DNA from: Mugil cephalus
Taxonomy: Eukaryota; Chordata; Actinopteri; Mugiliformes; Mugilidae
NCBI RefSeq assembly: GCF_022458985.1
Contig: NC_061773.1
Span: 4,780,001 to 4,844,000, forward strand
Length of the DNA stretch: 64,000 nucleotides
Direction of reading: 5' to 3'
Of this stretch, positions 11,661 through 23,717 are shown in pieces. How positions within the stretch are numbered: position 1 is the first letter of the stretch; every line of letters begins with the position of its first letter. Under the pieces are notes generated by a model, which ran no database searches, had not been told where the DNA came from, and was given only the letters and a program-made list of their open reading frames with translations. A program made the position numbers and the translations under genes.

Positions 11661-14238
11661 CGGCCTGTCGCGTTGCCCTGATAACAGAGACCCATCCTGG
11701 GATCAACAGAAGCAACATGGTGTGACTCTCTGAAAACTGCTATATCAAAATTAAATCACTGGGAATTAACATGTAGTTAAAGGTATATTATGACAGGGGT
11801 TTCAACATTGTCTGTACAAAAGACAACCAAAATCTCTCACATCTGTATTAGGTAACTTGCAAACTTGATATGCACCTATTTATTATTTTTTATTATTTTT
11901 TTTTTCTTTTTACACTGAAAAACTAAGTGTAAAAACTCAAGTGAGGGTATGAACTGGTATGCTGACTTACACATAGATGTGAAAATGTTTTTGCTGAATT
12001 TTGCGGTTTGTTCACTTTTGTCTTTTCCCTTAGTCAAAACATATGCTGACAGCACAAGATAAAGATAATAGGGTTAATTTTCCTTGGTCAGGCTTCATTT
12101 TATGCAACTATGTCCCTAAAATGTTTGAATATAAACCAGAGACCTCTGAAAACAAAGTTGAACAATTTAAAATGAGATACATACACATGTGGAAACTGAC
12201 ACAGTGGTGAAATGCTTTTCAGGAGGTCTCTGATGAAGCCTGGTAAACATTTGAATGCATGTACCTTTAATAGAAATCTATCTTCCACAGTCTGCCTTAA
12301 AGAGCCAGGCATGCGCTGCTGAGGGCCTCCCCCTGCTCTCTCCACAACAAACTGCCTCTTGCCCTTCTTAAGGTGGACCAAGACAGATGCACTGTGTGCA
12401 TAGGCTGTGTCCTGTACACACTGGACAGGAGACAGTTAATTCCCACACGCACTGTACACTGTTAATTAAACTCTCTGGTCATACTGATGATGGTAGTTGC
12501 AGCATGTGTATATAGATATTTTTTGTTCAATAAACATACATACTAGTAATTGAAAAGTCAAGATTTATCTTATTAGTGACTACCAATAATTTTAATCAAT
12601 GATACAGTATGTGTAACATCCACTATCTTGTCAATAGTCAGTCTCAAGTTTGGAATAAGTTCATGCATACCATATAAAATGATGAGCTAGGAAGTTGGCA
12701 TGAAACAACTTCTTTGTGCTTGTGTTTGGTTGGCTTCACAGTTTCTCTTCATGTGACTTTGTGCCGTTTTAAGAATCTTAATGTAATCCTTTGGAGAAGG
12801 GATTTACCTTTAAACAGCTGTTGCAGAGAGAGACTGGTGAGACACGTGGGCTTTTTTTGACCGCAAGTTACTTGCAAAAATTATTTTATTTTAAAAGTAA
12901 ATGTTCATATATGAAGACAATAATCAGGAGGTTATTTATTTAAACAGATTTTTGTTTTGTTTTTTTAATCAAACAGATTGAGTGTTATTTTTAGGCTCCT
13001 GTTCTTTCTTTCTGCAGGTGAGATGGAATTATGCCAAGTAAGCAGCCGGTGCAGTAATAGGAATAAGACGTCAGCTTGAAGGCTGGATGACTGTGAGCAT
13101 GCCTGTAAATTCACTGTGGTCAACCCTCGCTGTGATGCTCTTTTGGATGTTAAACACTCTTGTGCTGCAGCTAGAGTGCGACCCATGAAGCGCTAAAAGG
13201 AAGCAGAGCAGAAGAAATCACAGGTACCCCTGGTCTAATATATGGTATTATTGAGCATTTCAAATTCTTATAGTATGTACAATTACAATTTAATTAATAT
13301 GAGTTGTATCCTGCTGATGGTTTAGTGAAGCTTCTCTCAAAATAATTTTGATTATGTAGCATTTCAAACCGCTTTGGATTTGAACAGTGCTAAAATGTTC
13401 AAATATATTTTTAAACTTGCATTTGATAATTCAAATTTATGTCACGCTGAAAATTATTTCTTTTATTTCTTTTAACGTTTTTCTTTTGTGTTTTTTTCTG
13501 AACATACAATGTGATACTAGTATATCCCTGAAGTGGCATTCCCAAAAAAAAAGCCAGGTCAGGCTGACTCATGCTGTGAGCTTCCACGTATTTGAGCATT
13601 GTATTTTTGCTGAGACCAACCATCCACAGATGTTATGCACTCCCTGGATTACTCAGGGGAATTATTGTTCTTATAGGATTTGAACACAAGATCAATTATC
13701 TGGGAATCTGTGTGGCTCTTAACCTCAACCTAACTTCTCATGTCTTTCTTCAGGCAACCTTTTCATAATTATAAAACAGGGCTCTGTATAAATACTTCAT
13801 AAAGTTTCAAAACATAATCAGCTCTTCCTGTTTGCTGACAGATAATGAAATACACAGTGTTCCAGCATTCATGTGAATGTAACATCAGATTAGTCATATC
13901 CGATCATGTTCTAACCACTTTATGTCCAACATTTCTTATCTGTGTTTCCTATCAGTGTTTCCTGTAGACCTGGACTGCAAAGATAGTAATAAAACAAGAG
14001 AGTATTTGTGGTTTTGTGTTAGCTATATACACGTTAAATGATACGGTAAATGGAAAGGGACTAGGAAGGGAACTTTGAATGGCTGATATGAACATGACCA
14101 AGCAGGAGCAAAGAGTAAACTATTTTAATGCAGAGAACTGATTTTAAGTTAGGGATGAATATTTGTGATCCGTCCTTTAATGCCAAATGCTAAGCTGCTG
14201 CGAAACCAAGTCAATTCTCCACTCTCCCTTCTTTACAG
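11661..14238. other. Intergenic region, qrich1 to prrt3
   Basis: No credible coding exon was found in about 2.5 kb of mostly AT-rich sequence. A noncoding first exon of prrt3 should lie here, since the prrt3 start exon begins with an acceptor near 14239. A donor-like junction near 13222 is one candidate, but the sequence alone does not settle it. Confidence 0.5.
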
Positions 14239-14261
14239 ATCTTTGGATTTTATTGTCCATA

Positions 14262-16848
14262 ATGGCGTGTTCATCTTTGCTCTTCATTACACTAACTGTG
14301 TCTCTCTCTGCACTTGGGAACCTTCTTAAAACTTCACATTCTTCAGTCCAAGTAACTCAAAGTGCAGCCGGAAACAGCAGTGACTTGGACAGTTTATTCA
14401 GCCAAGTGATCTTTCATTCAGAGAGCTCTGTGGAGGGCAGTGGACATGACGCTGGCAGTACAGCATCACGTCAACTCATTGATCGACTCACTCCTAAGGG
14501 GCCTCAGGGAGCAAGCGATGAAAACCAGTCTACGTCTGGAATCCCATTAACTACAACACGGGCACTTATTCCACAGCACTCAGAGTTTCCTGACCAAGGA
14601 GCCGACAAAGTCAGTGCTTCAATTACAGGATACACTGACTCCATTTTAAGCAAAATCTCAGATGAAGCTTTCTTGGAAGGCAGCCACATAACAACTGAGG
14701 AACACTTAAAACAGAGTCATACATCCAGTGTGAAATATGACTTTCCTACTGGTGAGTAAATTTGTCATATTTGACTGAAGTAAAATGTTCTGGTACACTA
14801 TTGATATTGAAATAATAACAATGTGAAACATATTTTCAGATGACTCAACTCTGAAATGTTTTTGGAAAGTTAATACTTTTAGTAAAACATATTGGATTTG
14901 TGGTTCCATGCACTGGTCAAACTGTACTGGTTAAAGTAGAATTGCATTTTGCTGTCTTGTTAGTCACTTTTAAGTGGTTTGTTTATCAAGAATAAAAGCT
15001 GAAATAAGGTCAAATGGACTGTAAAGGTTCTTGAAGAAATGTTTTGAGTGTTCTCCTTGTTTCAGCGTTTTTTTCTCTTTTTTTTTGTGGATCTATTATG
15101 ACCTGGGTGAATGAAAACCTCCACAGACATATGTGGCGTGTTGATGATTAGATGAGGACACAGGGTTTATACTAACAACTAATCAAATAAAAATTTGTCA
15201 TCAATTTCTCCTGCATTAAGAACCCTGTCTTTCTCTTTCAGGTTGGGACCGACCTAAAATCCATAGTCAAACCAATGTGTTTCCTTACACGACAAATCAT
15301 AATCTGTCAGGACCTGGAGTCTTTAAAAACTTTAATGGCACCAGTCTGCTCTGGGACGACATGAGGCGCACGCTGGCGTTTGCCTGGGAACTGCATGTTT
15401 TTGGATCTGCAAGTCTCTTCACACTGATGACTGGCCTGGCAGTTTTGGGAGTGGCTGGAGCGTGCACCCTTCCTAACCCCCTCTGTTCTGCCCTGACCCA
15501 GGCAAATAGTCTCTTAATTATAGGTGGTTCTTTGCGATCCTTCCTCCTTCTACTTGATCCTTATGGTACCTGCCAGGTCTTGTCTCATGCCACTCTGGCG
15601 GCATTGCATAATGTTCCTCTGGTGCTTTTTCTGTGGGCACAGGTTGCCCTCACTCTGATCTCACTCCAAGGACTAAAGTTATTACTGTTCCCATTAAAAG
15701 TGCAACGCCCATGGGTGGTTGGAGGCCTCGCTATATGGCATTGCACTGCATTACTTGTAGCTGATTTATACTCTTCAGCTTTATCCCTTGCCCTCCCTCT
15801 TTTGCTGCAGACCCTCTCCCTGTGTTGGGGTCTCCCATTCTGCTTGGGGATCCTCACTATGTCCCTTTCCCACATACATCCCTTTTTAGGATCCTCGGTG
15901 CCACAGTGGATTCCTTCACAGGGGGCTGATAGGCGTGGAAAACGAGTCACTGCAGTATGTGCCTTTTTTGGGGTGCTGTGCTGCGGCCTTCAGACGTATA
16001 GTCTCTTCTGGCTTTATGGGCTACTGGGGAACTGGAGGCGCTTTGGCTGGGGCTGGTGGCTCAGTCAGTTTTGGGCCAGAATCCTTGAGGTAGCTTGGGG
16101 ATTCTCTCTGCTTGTCCTGGGATCTTGGATCTTCTGGGCACCATCTAGAGGTAATTTAAAGGCCGATTGTGGACAGAGCAGAGGCGAAGTGCCTAGAAGG
16201 GTGGAGAGGAAAAACTTGTGGGATAGGCTCTTGGCCAGAGTACGCAAAGGCCCGCTGAGACAGTCTGAGAAAACCTGGGAAGACTTGATGCCAAATAACT
16301 GGACGAAGCATAACCTGACCAGAGCAGGTATCAGTAACAATGTAATGTGCCCATATGACGATCAGCCAACTACCATTATGCAAGAATACAGCAATGATCC
16401 TGTTAGCTGCAGCAGCTCTGACTCCCAGGCTGCATTATTGTGGCAAAAAATAGGCGAACGCGAGTGTGTTCTTTCAATTATAGAGTTTGACATGAGGCCC
16501 CCATCTCCGATCAACCTCAGGCGCAGCATTGACAATGCCCTTCATCATGGACAGCTTGTAGCAGGAGGTCTATTCACTCCTCCACCTCCCTCTTGGATTC
16601 ACACAATGGGTAAAGACACCACTGACGGAGACGGTGGTCCAACAGCATTTTGTCCAGCTTATGTGAACTATGGGTGGATGCTGGACACAGAGTCTATTTC
16701 TGCGTCTCTAGATCATTTCCAAGCCAAAGAGGCAGTACAGTCACCCACAGCTACAACTGATTATAATGGCAGCAGAGGGTCTCCAGAAGAATTCTCAACA
16801 GTGATCTGTCAGCATGACTGGTCTGATGACGACATCACAGACCTCTAG
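14262..16848 (+). CDS. prrt3: Proline-rich transmembrane protein 3-like, multi-pass membrane protein
   Basis: Two coding exons: 14262-14751 and 15242-16848; 698 residues. The start ATG at 14262 follows an acceptor at 14239 and opens a signal peptide (MACSSLLFITLTVSLSALG). Residues 25-205 form a Ser/Thr-rich extracellular region. From about residue 215 (TLAFAWELHVFGSASLF) there is a run of hydrophobic segments to about residue 460: roughly 216-238, 249-267, 286-308, 323-342, 345-370, 400-425 and 447-462. A hydrophilic tail follows. The conserved membrane core is typical of the PRRT3/PRRT4 family; prrt3 is preferred because human PRRT3 is at 3p25 beside RPUSD3. The N-terminus is much shorter than in human PRRT3 (about 980 residues). 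Molecular function is poorly known. AATAAA sites occur near 17296 and 17456. Confidence 0.82.
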
Positions 16849-18400
16849 GCTGTCCTCAACTGTGAGAGGACACAACGTCCTTCTCCAAATCAAGTGACAC
16901 TGCTTATTTCAATTGTAAGGCTTCTGCAGGACTTCAGCAAACCTGTTTCACTGGTGTAGGTCTCAATATTTCAAATATTCAGCACAGCAGCTTGCATAGT
17001 ATTTCACAAATATCCTCATTGATTTTACATGTTTTTTTTTAGAAGAGTCTTCAGCTGTATTTTCGTGTTTACATGTTTTGACACGTAAAGTGCATGACTG
17101 GAATAAGTTGGAAATGACAACACCTCATAGAGGATATTATGAACATTTGATGAGTATTTTGTTTCTTTATACCAGTGCTGTTTGTGGACAGACTTTATCA
17201 GAGTTTTCAATCAGTTTAAAATTTCCCATAGGACCACCCACAGCTCTCCCTCCCTTTGTTCCAGATATAAGGGATGCTTTCACTGTTTCATTTGTCAATA
17301 AAACAACTGAATTATCTACAACATTGACGGAGGCCATACGTAAAAATGTGAATTAATTAATGAAATGCGTGGTTCATTTTGAGTGAGGCTAAGTTTTACA
17401 TTGTTTGAATGATATTTAAATTTGTTCATATTTTTTAACTAAAAAAACAGTTTTCAAATAAACTGATTTTAGAACATATATAGTGTGGTTCTTTCTTTCC
17501 TGGGACACTATTGGATACAAGTTACATCAATTATAAGCTGATAACTTGTAGTTCTCACTCTGGACCATCATCACTGGTCTCAGGTGTTCTCTCCTCAACG
17601 TGGCGCTGATTGATTGATCAAGCAATTAAGCAGTTTTCACTGTATAGCTATGTACGACGACTCAACGAGGTCACGATCTTGGCGAGTAGCCTAACAACAA
17701 CTTTACGAAGTCACATCTCTAAAATGATCAACAGAGGTGTGATGTCTCTAAACACATACTTCACTGTGATGGCGACTCTAACGTCGTTCAAACTTTGTGA
17801 CGGATAAGACGCGGGTGCTGTTGTCCAAAGCACTGCGCCTCAGAGTACGGTTTCCGGTGGGAAACCTGAGTTTGCGGCCCCTGCACGACTCTCTTTCTTG
17901 CCTTCACGTCTCAACAGCAGGGTGACCTAAATTCGACTCGCGGTAAATCTTGACTAAGATCATCTCGCGTGATCCTTTGGTTTTGTGCCTCGGAGTTGAC
18001 ACGCATTATCTGTGAGTTAGTGGCTGGTTTATTTTTAGACCGATCGAGAAGGTAAATGAATCACACTTAGTCTAGTTTATTTATTCCCCCTGATAAATAA
18101 TGCAGTTATCTAATTCACGTTTATTTCATTTGGAGAACACAATAAAATTAAATACTTGTAGTGACGGTAATAACTCACTCTATTAATCTGGCAACTTCTC
18201 TGTAGGACTGTGTTTGAGCCTTGATTCTTGGGCCATGCTGAAGTAATCAAATCTCAAGTGAATGTGTTTTTTGTCTGTAGTTTTCGCTACATCTCAGGAA
18301 AAAAAAAGTATTTTTCGTATAAGATTTGCTGCCTTTATCCAGTGACTTGATATTAAAATTCTTAAAGTGTCTGGCGTGTGGATGCCCCTTTCATCGGCAT
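16849..18400. other. prrt3 3' UTR and intergenic sequence
   Basis: The first 0.65 kb fits the prrt3 3' UTR, with AATAAA near 17296 and 17456. At 17800-18060 the sequence becomes richer in C, G and CpG and could be a promoter for the relic that follows. No exon was recognised. Confidence 0.4.
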
Positions 18401-18417
18401 TGCTTGTGCGTTAAGGT

Positions 18418-19600
18418 ATGACAAGCCCCCTTGTGTTCAAATGTGGAGATTGCACTGTAAATATGCTTTTGAATTACTCTGTTTCCTCGGAGGATAAGGA
18501 GTATTTACTCCCTCTTTTGTCGGCAAACGTTGAGCACTCAGTTGCATGCCCTTCAGTAGGGACATACAGTTTATCACAGCAACAACTGCGCCTCCTAGTG
18601 ACAGTGGTCATGTCTTGCAGCATCTTCAGTATCCTGTGTTACCAATATTTCCACAGTATGTAATGGCAACACAGGCCTTACTACAGGTACAGTAGCACCT
18701 TAACTCCACACTTCTCTCAGTACGTCTCGTTTCCCAGACCTGCACCACAGACACAATCTTCTAAATGAACTGCTCCTCCCCCAGCCCAATTACCTCAGAT
18801 GCTGCAGTATCCAGATTCTCCTTTCCCACAATTCCCCATGGTACCTGGAATTTTCCATCCAACAACCCCTCCTCCTCCTCCACCGCCTGCCACACACACA
18901 TAGGTAACCACACCTGCTTCCACAACCAACCAAGAGAGGAAGCCTAAAGCTGCCCAACAGCCACAGCCACAAAACCCACCATGTCCAAAGGATCAAAACC
19001 AAGCAAAGGGTCCCAAACAATAACCAGAGGCTCAACATGTATCCTCAGTCTTACTACTTCCCTGTGTTGTATCACCCTCCCAAATATCCTCCTCAAATAC
19101 AAAGCACTCCTTACACCTGCCAAAACCTCAGCAATCAGTGAAACCATTATTCATAGACCTGCTGTGTAGAATCCACACCCTCTCATAGAATATAACCTTC
19201 CTCAGCAGGCTGCCATGTCTGTATTTCCTGATCCTTCAACCACTCCCCTTACAAACCCAGCTCCATGTGATCAGCATTGACCTCAGTCTGTCTGCAGTGC
19301 CATGCATCCTCTTTGCTTTTTTCCATTACCAAAAAAAAAAAAAAAACTTGCAACCTGGGAGGAAAACACATGTTTTAAACCAACCAATTATCTCTTTATT
19401 TGTTGTTTATGAGCTCTTTTTTTATCCCAATGTAAAGTTTGTATTAGGAGGATTTGAAAGAAAACTGATGCATTAGTGATTATACCATTTAATCTCATGA
19501 CTATTTTTGCATTGAAAAAAATCACATGTTCACCCCCACACCACTATCCATTTTTCTGCTATTCATTAAATAAACAGCTGGAACTGAAGTGAATTGCCAA
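18418..19600 (+). pseudogene. Eroded proline/glutamine-rich coding relic, family unknown
   Basis: One frame at 18418-18590 gives a cysteine-bearing segment (MTSPLVFKCGDCTVNMLL...). Protein-like P/Q-rich text then continues, but only by changing frame and crossing stops: TATTAPPSDSGHVLQHLQYP and LPIFPQYVM near 18575-18665, SPFPQFPMVPGIFHPTTPPP near 18810-18880, and MYPQSYYFPVLYHPPKYPPQ near 19038-19097. A poly(A) signal lies near 19568. Consecutive in-kind P/Q-rich segments split across frames suggest a once-secreted P/Q-rich protein now decayed. Teleost egg-coat or SCPP-like proteins have similar composition, but I do not claim either. The alternative is chance low-complexity coding. Confidence is modest. 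Confidence 0.35.
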
Positions 19601-20049
19601 CTTTCTTATGTTATTTCAACATAAAATATACATTATAACAGTCATGAAGCGAACAATTAGTTTAGGACTGCTATATTACAGTGCATTGATTTTCATCAGT
19701 GTACATAATGAACATGCAAGTGTGTGTATATCATTTCCCCCCTTAAAACTACATGACATATTAGATGGCATATTATCCCTAACAATTCAAATTGACTCCC
19801 ACTAGCTACCTAATGTTTTTGGAAAGTGAGTGTGTAGGCCAGATATTTTTCTTAAATTTTTTAATTTATTAAATGCAAACATTCTCATGATTTACTTCTT
19901 CTACTTGGCATTAAAATAAATGGGAAAAGTCAGAAAGTGTCTGTACTTTACTTTATTATTCATCCCTGGCGTAGACTGTAACACCTTTTAAAGCCTCCAC
20001 ATTCAAAGCATACTTTTATGGTTTAATGATTGGGGCAGATGCAGTAAAT

Positions 20050-20530
20050 AAACATCTAAGGCGGTCTCCTCCCGCAGGTCGACACGGTGCAGTCGCGCAC
20101 AGATAAACCTGCCCACCCACCGGATCACCTGCGAGGACCGGGCGGACGACTCTCTGCTCTGACGTCGAGCACGCTATTTGACGTCACCGTGGGAGTGTCC
20201 ACCATCGGGAGAGATGAACGGTCATCAACACAATCCTCTCAGCGCCCACGTAAGTTCAAACCGGCAAAACATGCGTTTTACCGACGGCTCTGTGAATGAA
20301 ATGTGTCTCAGTGCGCCGCTGTCCCACCTGCCCGGAGCTCAGGTGGACTGACGCCGGTTACCGTGTCGTCGCTGCCGCCCGCCGAGCTGCCCCGTTGGCC
20401 TGGAGCTAACCGCGGCTGAGGCGGTGCTTAGCCAGGAAGCCTAGCCAGCCGGCTAACCGACATCCTGAGTGTCCGGACGGCCAGCAAGCGCCCGATTTGC
20501 CACCCGGGATACTCGGGACGGGCGATGTCA
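20050..20530 (+). promoter_or_regulatory. CpG-rich block with candidate tmcc1 first exon
   Basis: This is the most CpG-dense stretch upstream of tmcc1. A good donor (CCCAC|GTAAGT) sits at 20249/20250. The short ATG frame starting at 20214 would run into a stop early in the next candidate exon (23539), so the exon is probably 5' UTR. Assignment to tmcc1 is inferred from strand and lack of another plus-strand gene. Confidence 0.45.
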
Positions 20531-22113
20531 AGTATATTTACATGTGGGCGATTACGAAAGGCGAATTAATCCTCAAGTTGTAAGAAGTCAGGTGTAACTT
20601 CGGGGACAACACCCAGGCCTGATTTAATGACATATTTAACGATCTCACAGGAAAACTATTAAAACTACCGTTACATTTGGCCGAAACTGAACCACCTTAA
20701 GGTTGTTGTTGATCCTTTTCTTTAATAAGAGAGGGACTAGCTCATGGTACGTGTGAGCAATAAATACGCCACCATGAAATACAAGAGTCCAAGGTGTGAT
20801 TAAGGCTGCCTGGTGGGAGTATGTGACAGATGGCCACCTGATACCTCCGATCTAAACTGGAGCTTTCACACCTGTGTGGCCCGTTTTTCTGTCGGTGCCT
20901 GTCTGTGATTCTGATGCTTTCTGCAGGAATAATGTGCAGTTTTTTTTGGTTGCATTTCACATCAGTGCACAGTTGTTGATGACAAAACATTGTCACTTGA
21001 TTTTCCAGGAATTATATGCTTGTTATTTGGGAATAACAGCTGACGTTACAGTGTGTGTTGTGTTGGTCAGCAGCAGTGAAAAATAATATTTGTATCACTG
21101 AACTGTACCTGTAGACTTAAACATCTATGGCTGTGTGGTTTATGTACAAGTGGCTGGATTTGCTGCATTGCACTGCAAGGCTTGTCATTGCCACTGTCTC
21201 ATATTACATGTTGGCCACCATCTGATTTACCCATTCAAATCAGTGATGCTGAGGTGGGCCAGGGAGCTGAACGTAAAAGCACATGAAGGTAGTGATGATG
21301 AGAGGCGATTTCTTCTGGTAATAAATATGAAAGCTATCCTCCATCCCCCGCCTTGCAGCATACAACGTCTGTAAAATAAAATCTAGCTTGTCACAGGGGA
21401 AACCTTCTCAACAGGCAGGAACAGAGATAACATGACTTCAGAGTTAGAAAGGTGTGTGTGTGCTTTTCCTGAGCTCACGTCACTTTGGGGCTGGTAGTAG
21501 GATTACACAGCAATGCCTGGAATAATAAAGCTATTATTATACTGTTGTGCTAAGTATCCGGCACACAGCCTCTAATGCTACGACCTCGCCCCGCACAGCA
21601 GCACCGGTGTACGCTGTCTAATGAAATGAACGCCCTCCGCTGCACCACGTTAGCCTCTACCGCTAGCAGCTACAGGAGCAGACAAGCTATTAAAACAGGG
21701 GCAAATGCACTTTTTGTCTCTTTCTACCAAAGCGGTTAGTAGCACCCTACAATAAAACAATAGACTACATTGATGTTTTCAGCAAATATGTTACACAGTT
21801 GTGAGTATTTTTGAACCTAGGCCTACGGCTGTTAGCTAGCGAGATGCTAATTTCATCCTCTGCTTATCTCTAGCTGACGTTAAACCGTTGGGCTCAGACT
21901 ATTTGTAGTAACATAATAACTTACTCAAACTTTGCTTGTTATCGGTTTTGATAGTGAAATTTATTACAGCAGTTTATTTTTAAGTGTTCTGGACGGACAT
22001 TGCTCCAGTTAATATTACATGTAATGACACCGACTGGACCTGTAACATACCGAGGAGCTGCATGTAATTAACCAACCAACCAGGCCAGTGCACTGATGGA
22101 GAGCGCTCTAATG

Positions 22114-22115
<2 letters not shown>

Positions 22116-22191
<76 letters not shown>
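22116..22191. repeat. (TG)n microsatellite
   Basis: About 76 bp of uninterrupted TG/GT dinucleotides. Confidence 0.98.
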
Positions 22192-22192
<1 letters not shown>

Positions 22193-23538
22193 GCAATGAA
22201 AGCTTTTGTTTCGTGAAGTAATCCTGTCAAACGAAAGTTCATTGTTTCGCCACTGGATGTTTCTTACTGAAGGAGTGGCGATGACCTCATCGAAATGCGC
22301 GATGACTGGACAGATGTTTACATGTGCACGCACACACTGCATTGCTGTGTTTACCGGTTTATGTTGTGGTTTCGTAGCCACATTAAGTTTTGTTTTTTTG
22401 TTTGTTTTTTAAATCTCAGTTTTGCCTCCATGAGATAGGCAACTGGCTCGTGTCCTGCAGATAATCCCCGGGGGGCTTTTCGGCGCTATTAATTAACATT
22501 GCACAGTTAATTAAGCTAAACGGCCTCGGAGGCCTGTACTAAACGAAACCAGTTTTCATTCTGCCATCTAGTTAGTATGTGTAGCCATGTACTTTTATGA
22601 ACCTCCCTGGGGGAAAAGGGCAGGTTTGTTTTTGTTTGGGACATGCTCATTGGTCCTTAAATGTCACATTGTATAATGGGCTGTATCATCTGCGGAGTTG
22701 GTAGCTTTATTTACTCATATAAGTTTAAAATAGCAATAAATAAATGAATATATGTAGTTTGTGATGGTACTTAACTCAGATGAACTTGACCTTTTAACCT
22801 AATGATATCAGACTGTAAACATACATTCAGTTTCTTGGAAAAGCGTAGTCCAGTATATTGAATTAAAGGTATTTATGTATCTATATAATCTCTTTTGCCA
22901 GTTCATTATGTATACTGGTGATAACAAATGCATTTTAATATAGCAGTCCCTCACTAAATCTTTGCTTTACGACTGCTATAACGTTCAGTTTATGACAAAA
23001 CAGTGTAAATAAGGTGGTAATTCAACTGTATGATCATTTTATAGGACTTAGTTTATGATGCTGTTAAAATGGATGAAATTAACACTGAAGTGTTGCTGTT
23101 TTTGAGCATAGCCACTGACTGAAATGGGGTTGTCAAAATAATAGAAACATGTGTCTGTGCAACACAATACAATTCAGTTGTCTCAGCTATTTTAAATAAA
23201 CACCAGCACCATAACCTTCATGAAGCTAATATTTAATGCGGGACTGTTATATTAGAAGGCATTTGTTTTCATTGGCGTACCTAATGAATTGGCAAGTGAG
23301 TATATAATAAGTATGCAAGTCTTGCTGCTTGTTATTGATGTTATTTTAATAAAATTGAACTAAACTGAATATGCACTTGATGAAGTCAGCATTGATTGTC
23401 TTTTTACGTTGTCTGCACACATCGCTGTGAGCTATGACTATTTTTTTAAATTGTCATGGGGTTGCACTGCATCATAATGTAGAATATGTTCGTGCACTAC
23501 CGCACTCATGCCACTTTTCTTTTGTTTTTCCTTTGCAG

Positions 23539-23717
23539 CATGTAATTTTTCTAAATGTCCACGGAAACAGCTGACTAAAGTTTGACAGCGAATCCACCAG
23601 ATTAAATTTGGGAAACAAACAGCCCACACGAAGCAGTGCTGGAAATTTGCTCGGATTATTAAGCCTTTATCTGTGTTAAGAGACACACAGATCTACTGCT
23701 GATGACCACATCTGAAG
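23539..23717 (+). other. Candidate untranslated exon of tmcc1
   Basis: It is bounded by TTTGCAG at the left and GAAG|GTACG at the right and holds stops in each frame. Positioned between the CpG-rich block and the coding exons, it fits a 5' UTR exon. A second similar candidate is 26828-26871. Confidence 0.3.

Noticed and set aside
15585-15950. 121-codon minus-strand frame inside the prrt3 exon
   Set aside because: Antisense shadow of the conserved membrane core; no recognisable protein content.
21980-22381. Frame encoding a long His-Thr run
   Set aside because: It is a translation of the (TG)n microsatellite.
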